Below, one piece after another: positions 20,601-30,099 of a DNA stretch of 64,000 nucleotides (position 1 is the stretch's first letter; each line of letters begins with the position of its first letter). The notes under the pieces are model-generated. The model saw only the letters and a list, made by a program, of their open reading frames with translations. It did no database searches and was not told where the DNA came from. Source of the DNA: Antarcticirhabdus aurantiaca (GTDB lineage: Bacteria; Pseudomonadota; Alphaproteobacteria; Rhizobiales; Rhizobiaceae). The translations under genes were made by a program, and so were the position numbers. Location: NCBI RefSeq assembly GCF_009765365.1, contig NZ_VTOM01000007.1:62001-126000 (forward strand), given 5' to 3'.

Positions 20601-23600
20601 TCGAGCGGCTGGACGAAGCCGGTCGCCATGTCGGCGAGGCGGCCGCGGGCGGCGCCGATCTCGCGGCGCAGGTCCTCGGTCGCCGCGACGATGTCGTCGC
20701 GAAGCCCGAGGTTCTCCGCGCCGAGACCCTGGCGGGCCTCGGCGGTCTCAGTGCGCAGACGCTCGACGAGCGCCGTCAGGTCGCCGGTCAGGTTGCCGGC
20801 AGCCTGGGTGAGGCCGTCGCGGCCTTCCGCGATCTGCAGGCGCATGAGGTTCGAGGCGTCCGCGACGCGCATCACGAAGGACTCGCCTTCGCCGCTGATC
20901 CGTCCGTGCGCCGCCTCGGCTTCCGTCCGCATGCCGGCGATGGCATCGGCGATCGTGGCGGTGAGGGCGCGCGACTCGTCGGCGAGCTTGCCGCGGGTTT
21001 CCTGCGACAGTTCGCGGAGCGTGCCGACGGCGGTGGTGACCTCGTCGGCGATCGTCCGCGTCTCCCCCGACAGGTCGGTGCGGATCGTCTCGGCCTTGGC
21101 CGAGAAGTCGCTGGCGATGGCCGCCAGGCGATCGGCGAGGCGGTCGGCCTCGGCGGTGATGCGCTCGCGCGCTTCCTCGCTGGAGGCCAGGATGGTGCCG
21201 TCGACGCCGCGCAGCGAGGCCGCGATGCGCTCGCCCTCGGACTCGAGCGAGGTGCGGGCACGGTCCGTCTCGGCGGCGAGCGCGGCGCCGGTTTCCGCGA
21301 TGGTCGCCCGCAGCGTGTCGGCGAGGGCGGCCGCGCGTCCGTTGAGGGTGCGCTCGACGTTGCCGAGGCCGCGCTCCAGCGCGCCGGTCAGCGCTTCGCT
21401 GCGCTGATCGAAGGCGCCGGTGATGGCCGAGGCGTTGGTGTCCAGCGCCGCGATGAGGTCGTCCTTGCGGATCTCCAGCGACTGCGTGACGTCGCCGACG
21501 CTCTGCTCGATGGCGCGGCGCACGTCGTCGGCGCGGTCGCCGAGGGTCGCCGCGGCGGTGCGCGACGCGTCCTCGATCGTGGCGGCGAGCGTGGCGCGGC
21601 GCTCGTCGAACACCGACTGCCAGCGCAGGTCGGCTTCGAGAAGGGCATCCGAGAGGGTCGAGAGACGCTCCTCGACGCCGGACAGGATCGAGGCGCGACC
21701 GGCCTCGATCTCGGTCGAGACGCGCGACAGGCGCTCGTCGAGATCGTCGAGGACGGGAGCCTGGACGTTCTCCAGCGTGCCGCGCAGGGCCGTCAGGCGT
21801 TCGTCGAGGCCCTCCGTCACCGCCGCGCGAATATCGTCGACGAGGCCGCGCAGGGCCGCCGTGCGGGCGTCGAGCCCTTCGCCGAGGCGCAGGGTGCGCT
21901 CAGTGAAGTCCGAGGTGAGCGAGGCCGTGCGCTCGTCGAGGCCGCCGAGGAGATCGACGCGCAGCGCGTCGAGCGCAGCATGGAGATCGCGCGTCCGGTC
22001 GGCGAGGCCGCCGTCGAGAAGTCCCTCGAGCCGCTCGCTCGCCGCAACGAGGTTGGCGGCGTGGGTTTCGGTCTGCTTGGTGACGCGTTCGGCTCCGGTC
22101 TCCAGCTCGCCGGCCAGACGCCGGGCGCGCTCGTCCAGACCGTCGAAGAGGCCGGCCGCCGCCGAGTCGACGACCTTGCGGATCGCCTCCTCGCGCTCGC
22201 CGAGACCGCTCTCCAGAAGATCGCGGACCTGATCGCCGGCCTTGGACAGGGCATCGGCGCGCTCGGACAGAACGCGCTCGGCGCGCTCCACCACGTCGGT
22301 GAGGTCGAGCGAGAGCTGGCGCGCCCGCTCGTCGAGACCTTCCAGGACGCCGCCGCGCGCTTCCTCGACCACCGCGCGCAGGCGCGCGGTCCGCTCTTCG
22401 AGGCCCGACAGGAGCCCGGTGCGGGTCTGGTCGAGCAGCGTCGACAGGCTCGACACGTTGGTGCCGACGCCTTGGACGAGGAGGCTGCGCGCTTCCTCAG
22501 CTGCCGCCAGGATCTGCTGGGCCTGCGTTTCGCCGAGGCCTCGGCTTTCCTCGATGCGCTGCGACAGGTCGCTGCCGAGCTGCGCGACGCGCGTGTCGAT
22601 GTCGAGAAGAAGGTCGGTGCGGGCGTCGTCGATGGCCGCGCGCATGACGGCGAGCCGCTCGTCGACGCCGGCCGCCAGCGTCGTGCCGATGCTGTCCGCG
22701 AGCTGGCGGATCTCCAGGGCGCGCGCCGAAACGGTGCTGTTCAACGCCTCGACGGCGCTGCTCAGGGTCGAGGCGACCTCGTCGGCGTTGGTCGCCAGAT
22801 CGGCCGAGATCTGCCGGCCGCGCTCGCCCATGTCGGCGACGAGCTTCCCAGCCCGCATCTCGATGTCGGCGTTGATCGTGCCGCGCAGGGTGTCCTGGCG
22901 CGCCGCGAGCTCGTCGACGACGCGGCGGGCCTGCTCGTCGAACTCTCCGACGAGGCGGATCGAGCTCTGCTCGATGGCCCGCTGGATGATCGCGCCGCGA
23001 TCCGAGAGCATGTGCGCGACGACGTCGATGCGCTTGTCGATGCTGTTGGCGAGGTTGTCGTTGCCGGTCTCGACCACGCCTTCGATGGCGGCGCGGCGCT
23101 CGTCGAGGAGGGCGGCGAGCGTCTGGGATCCGGCTTCCATGTTGGAGGACAGGCCGGAGCGGGCGCCGTCGAGGAGGTCGCGAACGTCGGACAGCGCCTT
23201 TTCCAGCGAGGCGGCGAGGGCGCGCGAGGACTCGTCGAGACCGCCCGACAGGCTGGTGTGGGCGAAGGCGAGGCTCGCCTCCAGCTCTTCGACGCGGTTG
23301 CCGATGAGGCTCTCGAAGGCGGCGGCGCGGTTGTCGAGCGCGCCGACGAGGCCGCTCGTGCCGCGCTCGATGGCTGACTCGATCTCGGCCCGGCGGGTCG
23401 CCAGCGTCTGGTCGACGGCCGAAGCGACGCCGGCGAGCGCCGCGTCGATGCGCTGGGCGCTCGTCTGGAGCGCGTCGAGGCGCTCGGCGGTCGCCGCGTC
23501 GAAGTTGCCGAGGCGGGCGTCGAAGGCGGTGCCGATCTCGGCGGTGCGCGCTTCGGCGAGAACGGCGAGGCGGGCGAGGCGCTCGTCCATGATCTCGCGC

Positions 23601-25678
23601 AGCGAAGCGGCGCGCTCGTCGAGCGTCGTGCCGGCGCGGGCAACGGCGTCCTGGGAAGCGCTGGTCAGCTCGGCCTCGCCGCGGGCGAAGGCGGCGCTGA
23701 TCTCGCGGGCGCGCTCGGCCAGCGCATCGGCGAAGGTCGCCGTGCGCTCCTGGAGGGCGGCGTCGATGCGATCGCTGGAGGCCTGGATCGCGGCGGCGCG
23801 GGCTTCGATCGTCTCCACGAGCTGCGTGCCGCGGGTGCCGAGGGCGGCGTCGAGGCGGTCGAGGCGCTGGTCGAGATCGCCGAGGGTGCGGCTGTTGGCG
23901 TCGGACAGGAGGAGGCTGACGCGGTTCGAGCGCTCGCCGATCGCCTGATCCAGCGTGTCGACGAAGGAACCGGTGCGGGTGTCGATCTCCCCGGCGCGGG
24001 CGTCGAGCATCTCGGCGAGGCGCTGGAGGAAGGCGGCGTTGCGCTCCTCGAAGGCGGCGCTGCGGGCCTGGAAGGCGCGGTCGCGCTCGTCGAGAACGTC
24101 GACGATGCGCGACAGGAAGGCCTCGCCCTCGCGGGCGACGCTGCCGCCGCGCGATTCGAGAAGACCGACGACGGCGGTGCCGGACGTCTCGATGCGCTGG
24201 CCGATCTCGTCGCCGAGGGCCGCGAAGCGGGCGTGGGCGGCGGCGGCACGGTTGTCGAACTCTGTCGAACGCTCCTCGAAGAGACGCGCCAGGTTTTCCG
24301 AACGGTCGCGCAGGAGGCTCGTCGCGGTCTCGGCAGTCTGCTCAAGGCGCGACACGAGGCCGTCGCCGTAGCGGGCGAGATCCTCGTCGATCGAGCGGCT
24401 GCGCTCGGCGAAGAGGGTGAGAAGCTCGGTCTGGCGGGCCTGGTAGTCCTGGGCGAGGCTGGTGCCGCGCTCGTTCAGGAGATGGGTGAAGCGGTCCGAG
24501 GCGCTCTCGATGCGCTGGAGGATCTGCTCGGAGGCGCTGTCGACGTCCTCGGCGAGGCGCTGGTGGGAGCCGGTCACGGAGGAGCGCAGGCGCTCGGCGT
24601 GCTGCAGCATCGATTCGCGCTCGGCGCCGAGGTCCTCGACGAGGCGACGGATCTTCACCTCGTTGTCGGCATAGGAGCGCTCGAGCGCCGCCACTTCCGA
24701 CTGGACGCGACCTTCGAGGTCGGCGGTGCGGCCGAGCGCCTTGTCGACGCCCTCCGACAGGGCCGAGAGCTCGCGGCGGATCGCGTGGCCGACGGCGGCG
24801 ACGCGCTCGGTGGCGATGGTCTCGGGCTCGACGAGGCGCAGCGCCACCTCCGCCATGGAGCGGCTCATCAGGCGCAGATCGGCCGAGCGGCGAACCATCA
24901 CGGCGAAGGCGAAGATCAGGAGGACGGGCACGATCGCCGCGGCGAGGAGCCCGAAGAAGGCGGCCTGCTGCGCGCCGGTGCCGGAGGCCGCGGCGACGCC
25001 GTCGTCGGCGAGGGACATGCCGACGAAGCCGACGCCGAGAAGCCACAGCGCCGAGGCGCCGGCAGCGATCCAGAGCGGCGTCTTGGACGCGCGGCGGCTC
25101 AGAAGGCCCTGCGCCATGACCGAGAAGCGACGCTGCTCGTCGTTGGCGGGCGCCTGCTTGAAGCTCGGCGCCTCCGGTTCGGCCTGAGGCGCGGCGACCG
25201 GCTCGGGCGCGGGAGCGGAGAAGCGGGCGTCGTTCTCGATCGCGGCATCGGCGGCGGGCCGCAGGACCGGACGCACGGTCGAGGCGGCGGGTTCAACCGA
25301 AGCGGCGGAGTCCGGACCGGAGCGCGCGGCAGCGCCGGCGGCGAGCGCAGCGGCGCCCGCGCCGGTCACGCCGAGGGCGGCCTCGGCGGGCGTGAGCGCG
25401 GCGGTGTCGCGCTCGGCGGCGTCGTCGGCGGCCATGAAGGCGCCCGTCGCTTCCTCAAGAGTCCGATCGAAGCGGTCCATGGCGAACTGGATGTCGATCT
25501 CGCTGGCATCCAGCGTTTCGATCTCGACCCGGCCCGTGGAGGATCCCTCCAATCCCGGCGCGTCCTCGGCATCGCCCGCCTGCGCCGTTTCCGAACTGTC
25601 GAGGTCCAGCCGCAGGGCCTCCTCCAGTTCGTTGATCGCGTCGTCGGATAGGGCGTCCTGGGATTTGATTCTGGACAT
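17630..25678 (-). CDS. gpr: Giant membrane-anchored coiled-coil protein, GPR/RgsE-like (growth pole ring protein)
   Basis: A 2682-residue protein. Residues 1-195 are acidic then A/P-rich; two membrane segments lie at ~202-223 and ~239-263. From ~265 to ~2400 it is almost continuous helical heptad/hendecad sequence with recurring xLDERxxxLxxxL and AAxxxRxExLxxxL units. An A/P-rich linker follows (~2400-2565). The last ~114 residues form a compact conserved domain containing SMELWDRYRRGER and RRLYTMQGQQTFDEI. This architecture matches the large apolipoprotein-like proteins of Rhizobiales: GPR of Agrobacterium (about 2100 residues), a ring at the growing pole required for polar growth, and RgsE of Sinorhizobium. 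ATG 25678 is preferred over an open 34-codon extension. Assignment is from memory of the family, not a search. Confidence 0.78.
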   Translation of the reverse strand: MSRIKSQDALSDDAINELEEALRLDLDSSETAQAGDAEDAPGLEGSSTGRVEIETLDASEIDIQFAMDRFDRTLEEATGAFMAADDAAERDTAALTPAEAALGVTGAGAAALAAGAAARSGPDSAASVEPAASTVRPVLRPAADAAIENDARFSAPAPEPVAAPQAEPEAPSFKQAPANDEQRRFSVMAQGLLSRRASKTPLWIAAGASALWLLGVGFVGMSLADDGVAAASGTGAQQAAFFGLLAAAIVPVLLIFAFAVMVRRSADLRLMSRSMAEVALRLVEPETIATERVAAVGHAIRRELSALSEGVDKALGRTADLEGRVQSEVAALERSYADNEVKIRRLVEDLGAERESMLQHAERLRSSVTGSHQRLAEDVDSASEQILQRIESASDRFTHLLNERGTSLAQDYQARQTELLTLFAERSRSIDEDLARYGDGLVSRLEQTAETATSLLRDRSENLARLFEERSTEFDNRAAAAHARFAALGDEIGQRIETSGTAVVGLLESRGGSVAREGEAFLSRIVDVLDERDRAFQARSAAFEERNAAFLQRLAEMLDARAGEIDTRTGSFVDTLDQAIGERSNRVSLLLSDANSRTLGDLDQRLDRLDAALGTRGTQLVETIEARAAAIQASSDRIDAALQERTATFADALAERAREISAAFARGEAELTSASQDAVARAGTTLDERAASLREIMDERLARLAVLAEARTAEIGTAFDARLGNFDAATAERLDALQTSAQRIDAALAGVASAVDQTLATRRAEIESAIERGTSGLVGALDNRAAAFESLIGNRVEELEASLAFAHTSLSGGLDESSRALAASLEKALSDVRDLLDGARSGLSSNMEAGSQTLAALLDERRAAIEGVVETGNDNLANSIDKRIDVVAHMLSDRGAIIQRAIEQSSIRLVGEFDEQARRVVDELAARQDTLRGTINADIEMRAGKLVADMGERGRQISADLATNADEVASTLSSAVEALNSTVSARALEIRQLADSIGTTLAAGVDERLAVMRAAIDDARTDLLLDIDTRVAQLGSDLSQRIEESRGLGETQAQQILAAAEEARSLLVQGVGTNVSSLSTLLDQTRTGLLSGLEERTARLRAVVEEARGGVLEGLDERARQLSLDLTDVVERAERVLSERADALSKAGDQVRDLLESGLGEREEAIRKVVDSAAAGLFDGLDERARRLAGELETGAERVTKQTETHAANLVAASERLEGLLDGGLADRTRDLHAALDALRVDLLGGLDERTASLTSDFTERTLRLGEGLDARTAALRGLVDDIRAAVTEGLDERLTALRGTLENVQAPVLDDLDERLSRVSTEIEAGRASILSGVEERLSTLSDALLEADLRWQSVFDERRATLAATIEDASRTAAATLGDRADDVRRAIEQSVGDVTQSLEIRKDDLIAALDTNASAITGAFDQRSEALTGALERGLGNVERTLNGRAAALADTLRATIAETGAALAAETDRARTSLESEGERIAASLRGVDGTILASSEEARERITAEADRLADRLAAIASDFSAKAETIRTDLSGETRTIADEVTTAVGTLRELSQETRGKLADESRALTATIADAIAGMRTEAEAAHGRISGEGESFVMRVADASNLMRLQIAEGRDGLTQAAGNLTGDLTALVERLRTETAEARQGLGAENLGLRDDIVAATEDLRREIGAARGRLADMATGFVQPLDAVGERLRTELEAMRDEFVGQTESFAVNLSEAAEALRQASEAARDQMSGDATGIIERLEGAVQTLSARTEEARGALEANTDGFGKRIAGLSFQIRGETERATRALESGAQRFSEELAVLSAQLVERLGDSAGGMRGDLDAATQLIRQELATASQSMRSELVGVAEQIRGDVVGASSNLLKDAEAARETILGQSGDLAMQLAEMSEAIRQHTEEARQLIVESAGTFGEELSTRVDQTERSLASRARTVVDEIAERTDALVQTLAERTAEIGRIIESQSDPIVERLSRSGIDAAGSITEASRFAAEQLRQESQVLVSALTQQAGNAAASIDARVAETTAALERQTSETVAAIERQTIQTVESLERQSNQTVETLERQASQTVETLERQADLTVETLERRTAETVASLGSTASAILSALDEKSAAAHNAVAEMREQLSTDLGGLVERLSQTNGSVRSLVEEAAGNLGAIDVALRETSERFRDGAQEAANSISLSSRLLDGNVTKLDELSASAFGKVARIGESFREHGEQLGGIAQLLEGSQASLAATVEGRASGLEELSGALVRRSEEIGELMRGFETLVDGLFERADERSRLLTSRLSSEVTQSVGEATRQIDTVEERSRQAAEELRGTIQGIVQEATARFSEATSEVRRTAEEIRGELQSTRGEIKRGVMELPEETRESAEAMRRAVADQIRALRDLSEIVSQSGRAFDVSPRRGSGGGAAAATVAAVAAAPARPAPSRPAPAPVARAEEVPSVAQAVEDLDFDLGLGSALDEEIRGVQAPTPAPTSFAGDLRGSSFEAARPAAAPAPAAPAAPLRPAAPAEDENRGAARAGAGGWVSDLLRRASREEQEQALRPVQPAAPASPRAEAPAPQRSPDQMVDSLNSLSVDIARAIDHNVSMELWDRYRRGERSVFTRRLYTMQGQQTFDEIRRKYQRDGEFRNAVDRYIADFERLLGDLARNDPDGALSRRYLSSDTGKVYTMLAHASGRFDG
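19388..19618 (-). repeat. Seven tandem 11-residue (33-bp) hendecad repeats in the GPR-like protein
   Basis: Reading along the protein (residues ~2021-2097) the units are DARVAETTAAL, ERQTSETVAAI, ERQTIQTVESL, ERQSNQTVETL, ERQASQTVETL, ERQADLTVETL and ERRTAETVASL. Each is exactly 33 bases. DNA similarity is highest in the middle units, which suggests recent slippage or duplication. An 11-residue period favours a nearly straight or slightly right-handed coiled coil, as in apolipoprotein-like helices. Confidence 0.93.
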
Positions 25679-25991
25679 TTCGCGCGCCTCGATACTCGTT
25701 ACATGGAGGACGGTCGCATAGACGCCAGGGCAGCCTGCCGGTTCCCCGTCGACCCGGTGCGCCATGGCGACCCACGTCACGCCTCCGAACGAAGGCGCGA
25801 CGAGACAATCCCCGCGTCAATACCGTAGTTTTGGAAGGCCTCGAAGGAAACCGCTAAAGCCTCGAATCCTTACAAGTTTAAACAGAAGGTTAACGTGCCG
25901 GACAAGGAGCCGGCGAAAAAGCTGACAAACGGCGAGCGCCGCGGGTAACCATCCCGAGCGATGAACGCGTATTCCAACGGGTTTGACTACG
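25679..25991. other. Divergent intergenic region (313 bases)
   Basis: This gap separates the giant minus-strand gene from the plus-strand Hpt gene and must hold both promoters. I see an AT-rich patch at 25868-25894 with the 8-base palindrome GTTTAAAC (25876-25883), and GGTTAAC a few bases on. No convincing gene, terminator or consensus promoter pair is visible. Confidence 0.5.
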
Positions 25992-26357
25992 ATGCCGGAC
26001 CAGACGCGCCATGCCGACCCGCAGCTCGCGCTCCTGATCGACCAAAACCATCTGCGCGCCCAGACGATGGGCAACGAGGCGCTGGCGGCCGAGCTTCTAC
26101 TCATGCTGCTGGCGCAGGTCGAGGCGCTGCCGGGCGACCTCGATCGGGCCGGCGCGGAGGGACGCGCCGCGCTCGGCCACCGCCTCGCGGGAGCGGCCGC
26201 CAATCTCGGCGCCCGGCGACTGGAGGCCGCGGCGCGCGAGGTCGCGGGTGGAGACCCGTCCGCCGACGGTGCGGCGGCAGTGGCCCGGCTCCTCGGCGAG
26301 GCGGCGGCGCTGGCGAGCGCTCTGCGCGCGTCCCCGTGCGACGCCGGCCGCGGTTGA
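25992..26357 (+). CDS. Hpt (histidine phosphotransfer) domain protein
   Basis: A 121-residue all-helical protein with a single Hpt motif: [17 protein letters not shown], in which H63 is the likely phospho-accepting histidine. The usual lysine after it (HxLKG) is replaced by alanine (HRLAG), so activity needs checking. Hpt proteins pass phosphate between receiver domains in phosphorelays. No kinase or receiver is adjacent. CckA is about 10 kb away, but alphaproteobacterial CckA works with ChpT, which is a different, larger protein. A TTG at 25983 could add three residues. Confidence 0.75.
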   Translation: MPDQTRHADPQLALLIDQNHLRAQTMGNEALAAELLLMLLAQVEALPGDLDRAGAEGRAALGHRLAGAAANLGARRLEAAAREVAGGDPSADGAAAVARLLGEAAALASALRASPCDAGRG

Positions 26358-26401
26358 CGCGGCTGGCGGCGCACCATAACCCATCAGGACTTGGCCGACG
26401 T

Positions 26402-26417
26402 GGGGTCGGCCGACCCC
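26402..26417. promoter_or_regulatory. Perfect 16-base palindrome upstream of the ferredoxin gene
   Basis: GGGGTCGGCCGACCCC lies at 26402-26417, fifteen bases before the ferredoxin ATG. It could be an operator, or in RNA a hairpin covering the ribosome binding region. Nothing identifies a binding protein. Confidence 0.4.
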
Positions 26418-26431
26418 GACAGGCCCGATTC

Positions 26432-26752
26432 ATGACGAAACTGACCTTCATCGCCTTCGACGGGACCCGCTTCGACATCGACGCGCCCAACGGCTCGACC
26501 GCGATGGAGAACGCCATCCGCAACGACGTGCCGGGCATCGACGCCGAATGCGGCGGGGCCTGCGCCTGCGCGACCTGCCACGTCTACGTCGACGAGGCGT
26601 GGCGCGAGATCGTCGGCGATCCGGAGCCGATGGAGGAGGACATGCTGGACTTCGCCTTCGACGTCCGGCCGAACTCCCGCCTGTCCTGCCAGATCCGCAT
26701 CTCGGACAAGCTGGACGGCCTCGTCCTCAGCGTTCCCGAGCGGCAGGCCTGA
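26432..26752 (+). CDS. [2Fe-2S] ferredoxin, adrenodoxin/ISC type
   Basis: A 106-residue ferredoxin. The cluster ligands follow the C-x5-C-x2-C...C pattern: C40, C46, C49 and C86, and an additional C44 lies within the loop. The tail [10 protein letters not shown] and the acidic [14 protein letters not shown] helix are typical of vertebrate-type/FdVI ferredoxins that donate electrons to Fe-S assembly or P450s. The plus-strand gene 161 bases downstream encodes a ferredoxin-NADP reductase, a likely redox partner. The ATG at 26432 gives standard length. Confidence 0.93.
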   Translation: MTKLTFIAFDGTRFDIDAPNGSTAMENAIRNDVPGIDAECGGACACATCHVYVDEAWREIVGDPEPMEEDMLDFAFDVRPNSRLSCQIRISDKLDGLVLSVPERQA

Positions 26753-26907
26753 GGCCGCGGCGCGTTCGCGCGCAAAAAACATCCGCGGGCGAGCCGGAGA
26801 TTGAACGCCGAATCCTGGCATCGGCGCGTGTCTCGGGCCATGCCTGCACGCCAGATCCTTTCGCGCCGGCCGATGTGTCGCCGGCCCGCCTTCTTCTCGG
26901 AGCTTGA

Positions 26908-27936
<1,029 letters not shown>

Positions 27937-27983
27937 CGCCGGCTCTCGGGCGGGTCAGGGCCCGCCCGCAGCCGCCTCGCGCT

Positions 27984-28595
27984 TCAGCGGGCGGCCATGG
28001 CTTCCAGGTTGCGCACGAGGGCGCGCTGGAGGCGGCGGTTGACCTCGCGGCCTTCCTTCGCGTCGAACTCCAGCTGCGCCCGCTCGTGGGCGGCGAGATA
28101 GCGCTTCGTCACCTGGTTGACCCGGGCTTCCATCGCGGAACAGTCGCGCTCCGGTCGCAGGTTGCGGATCGCGCTCTCCATCTTCTTCAGCCAGGTCTTG
28201 GCGATGGCCGAGTGCTGCTTCTCGTGGCGGCGAATGTCGTCCTCGAGCGTCTTCCAGACGAGCCTGGTTTCGGCGTCGACGCGGCGCGGCGCCTTCCAGC
28301 GCGGCAGCATCATGTTGAGATCGAGGCGCAGGTCCGTCTTGCCGACGCGGCAGGTCGAGGAGGTCTCGCGATAGCTGACGCTGCCGTCGAAGCGCACCTC
28401 CGTCGCGCCGGGATGGCGGGCGCCGGTCGCGGCGACCAGCGGGCCGGCGCGCTGGAGGTCCGCGTCGAGTTCCTCCAGCGTCGAGCCGCGAACCGCGAAG
28501 TAGCTGGTGCGCTCCTTGATGGAGGCGGCGTGAGCGACGACGCCCGTGCCGAGGGTCGTCACAAGACCAGCCAAGAGCCATGCCGCCGCGCGCAT
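27984..28595 (-). CDS. DUF922 family exported protein (putative Zn-dependent protease fold)
   Basis: A 203-residue protein with a signal peptide (AAAWLLAGLVTTLGTGVVAHAA). The mature part matches DUF922: an N-terminal YFAVRGSTLEELDADL segment, a pair of cysteines (one in SSTCRVGK, another in ERDCSAME), and RRHEKQHSAIA, an HExxH-like motif in which H-E-K-Q-H could bind zinc. DUF922 proteins are suggested peptidases, with no demonstrated substrate. ATG 28595 is preferred to the upstream TTG at 28613. Confidence 0.82.
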   Translation of the reverse strand: MRAAAWLLAGLVTTLGTGVVAHAASIKERTSYFAVRGSTLEELDADLQRAGPLVAATGARHPGATEVRFDGSVSYRETSSTCRVGKTDLRLDLNMMLPRWKAPRRVDAETRLVWKTLEDDIRRHEKQHSAIAKTWLKKMESAIRNLRPERDCSAMEARVNQVTKRYLAAHERAQLEFDAKEGREVNRRLQRALVRNLEAMAAR

Positions 28596-28726
28596 CGTGT
28601 TCCGTCCCCGCAAGCCCTTGATCGGGCCGGGTCGAGGCTATCCTATCGTCGCGCGAAAACAAGAGGTTGCGCGGGAAGCTCACGGCGCCCTAAACGGCAT
28701 GTGAACAGGGCGAGAGGAGGCGCGCC

Positions 28727-29587
28727 ATGGCGATTCGGGACCCGTCGAACGGTGCCTGGGCGGTCGGCCACGGCGCGAGCGTGCCGCTCGGCGAGACGGC
28801 CGCGATCATGGGCATCCTCAACGTCACGCCCGACAGCTTCTCCGACGGCGGGCGCTACGCCGACGTCGACGCCGCGGCGACCGCGGCGCTCGCCATGGCG
28901 GCCGCCGGCGCGGCGATCGTCGACATCGGCGGCGAGTCGACCCGGCCCGGCGCGACGCCGGTGGAGCCGATCGAGGAGCAGCGCCGCGTCCTGCCGGTGA
29001 TCGAGGCGCTGGCCGGGCGGCCGGGGCTCGTCCTGTCGATCGACACCTACCGGGCGGAAACGGCGCGGCTCGCGGTCGCGGCCGGAGCCCACATCGTCAA
29101 CGATGTCTTCGGGGCGCAGAAGGACCCGGGCATCGCCCGCGTCGCGGCGGAGACCGGCGCCGGAATCTGCCTCATGCATACGGGCCGCGAGCGCGAAGCG
29201 CTGCCGGACGTGATCGAGGACCAGTTCCTTTTTCTGCGCGAGTCGCTGCGCATCGCCGAGACGGCCGGCATCCGGCGCGAGGCGATCGTGCTCGATCCGG
29301 GCTTCGGCTTCGCCAAGGACGGGCCGCAGAACATGATCCTGATGCACCGCTTCGGCGAGCTGAAGGCGCTGGGCCATCCGCTTCTCGTCGGCACCTCGCG
29401 CAAGCGCTTCGTGCGCGGGGCGACCGGCCGGAGCGATCCCGAGCCGGACGTCGCGACGGCGGCGACGAGCGTGCTCCTGCGCGAGCGCGGCGCCGACATC
29501 TTCCGCGTCCACAACGTGTCTGCCAACCGCGACGCGCTGGCGATCGCCGACGCGATGCGGGCGGCGGTGAAGGGGCAGGTCTGGTGA
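28727..29587 (+). CDS. folP: Dihydropteroate synthase
   Basis: A 286-residue TIM-barrel enzyme that joins 6-hydroxymethyl-dihydropterin diphosphate with p-aminobenzoate to make dihydropteroate; it is the sulfonamide target. Motifs: MGILNVTPDSFSDGG at ~27-41, DIGGESTRPGA at ~66-76, and a late GTSRKRF. The stop overlaps the folK start by four bases (GTGA), so the two are translationally coupled. Confidence 0.95.
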   Translation: MAIRDPSNGAWAVGHGASVPLGETAAIMGILNVTPDSFSDGGRYADVDAAATAALAMAAAGAAIVDIGGESTRPGATPVEPIEEQRRVLPVIEALAGRPGLVLSIDTYRAETARLAVAAGAHIVNDVFGAQKDPGIARVAAETGAGICLMHTGREREALPDVIEDQFLFLRESLRIAETAGIRREAIVLDPGFGFAKDGPQNMILMHRFGELKALGHPLLVGTSRKRFVRGATGRSDPEPDVATAATSVLLRERGADIFRVHNVSANRDALAIADAMRAAVKGQVW

Positions 29588-30099
29588 GCGATGCGCGGGT
29601 GAGGGCCTATCTCGGCCTCGGCGGCAACATCGGCGATCCCGTCGCGAACATGGCGGCGGCCCTTCGCGCGATCGACGCCCGCCCCGATATCGACGTCGCC
29701 GCGGTGTCGCGGCTGTTCCGGACGCCGCCCTGGGGGAACACCGATCAGCCCTGGTTCGTGAACGCCTGCGCTGCCGTCGACACCACGCTCTCGGCACGCG
29801 CGCTGCTCGATCTCTGCCTCGACACCGAGCGGAGCCTCAAGCGGGAGCGGACGCTGCGCTGGGGACCTCGGACGATCGATCTCGACGTTCTCGACTACGG
29901 CAGCCGGACGGTCGCGGAGGAGGGGCTCGACCTGCCGCATCCGCGCATGACGCAGCGCGCCTTCGTGATGGTGCCGCTGGCGGAGATCGCGCCCGATCTC
30001 GTCCTCGAAGGACACCGGGCCGCCGAGATCGCCGTCGCGCTCGACGCCGCCGGCATCGAGCCGGCGAGCGCGGACGGCCAATGGTGGCGGGCCGGCTGA
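29584..30099 (+). CDS. folK: 2-amino-4-hydroxy-6-hydroxymethyldihydropteridine diphosphokinase (HPPK)
   Basis: A 171-residue enzyme that pyrophosphorylates 6-hydroxymethyl-dihydropterin, the step before FolP. Motifs: YLGLGGNIGDP at the N-terminus, FVNACAAVDT, and the GPRTIDLDVLDYG active-site loop. The start is GTG at 29584, overlapping the folP stop. folB, which often lies between folP and folK in related bacteria, is absent. Its stop abuts the convergent next gene with no gap. Confidence 0.95.
   Translation: MSDARVRAYLGLGGNIGDPVANMAAALRAIDARPDIDVAAVSRLFRTPPWGNTDQPWFVNACAAVDTTLSARALLDLCLDTERSLKRERTLRWGPRTIDLDVLDYGSRTVAEEGLDLPHPRMTQRAFVMVPLAEIAPDLVLEGHRAAEIAVALDAAGIEPASADGQWWRAG

Noticed and set aside
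17588-23377. A 1929-codon open frame on the plus strand opposite the giant gene
   Set aside because: It is antisense to the repetitive coiled-coil gene; its R/A/D/L-rich repeats mirror the sense repeats and show no domain, and it starts next to the terminator.
25878-25894. Possible CtrA site (TTAA, spacer, TTAAC) upstream of the giant gene
   Set aside because: The spacer is eight bases, not the seven of the consensus, and the flanks do not improve the match.
25961-26431. N-terminal extension of the ferredoxin frame
   Set aside because: The frame is open, but this part is arginine-rich, overlaps the Hpt gene in another frame, and the ferredoxin fold starts exactly at ATG 26432.
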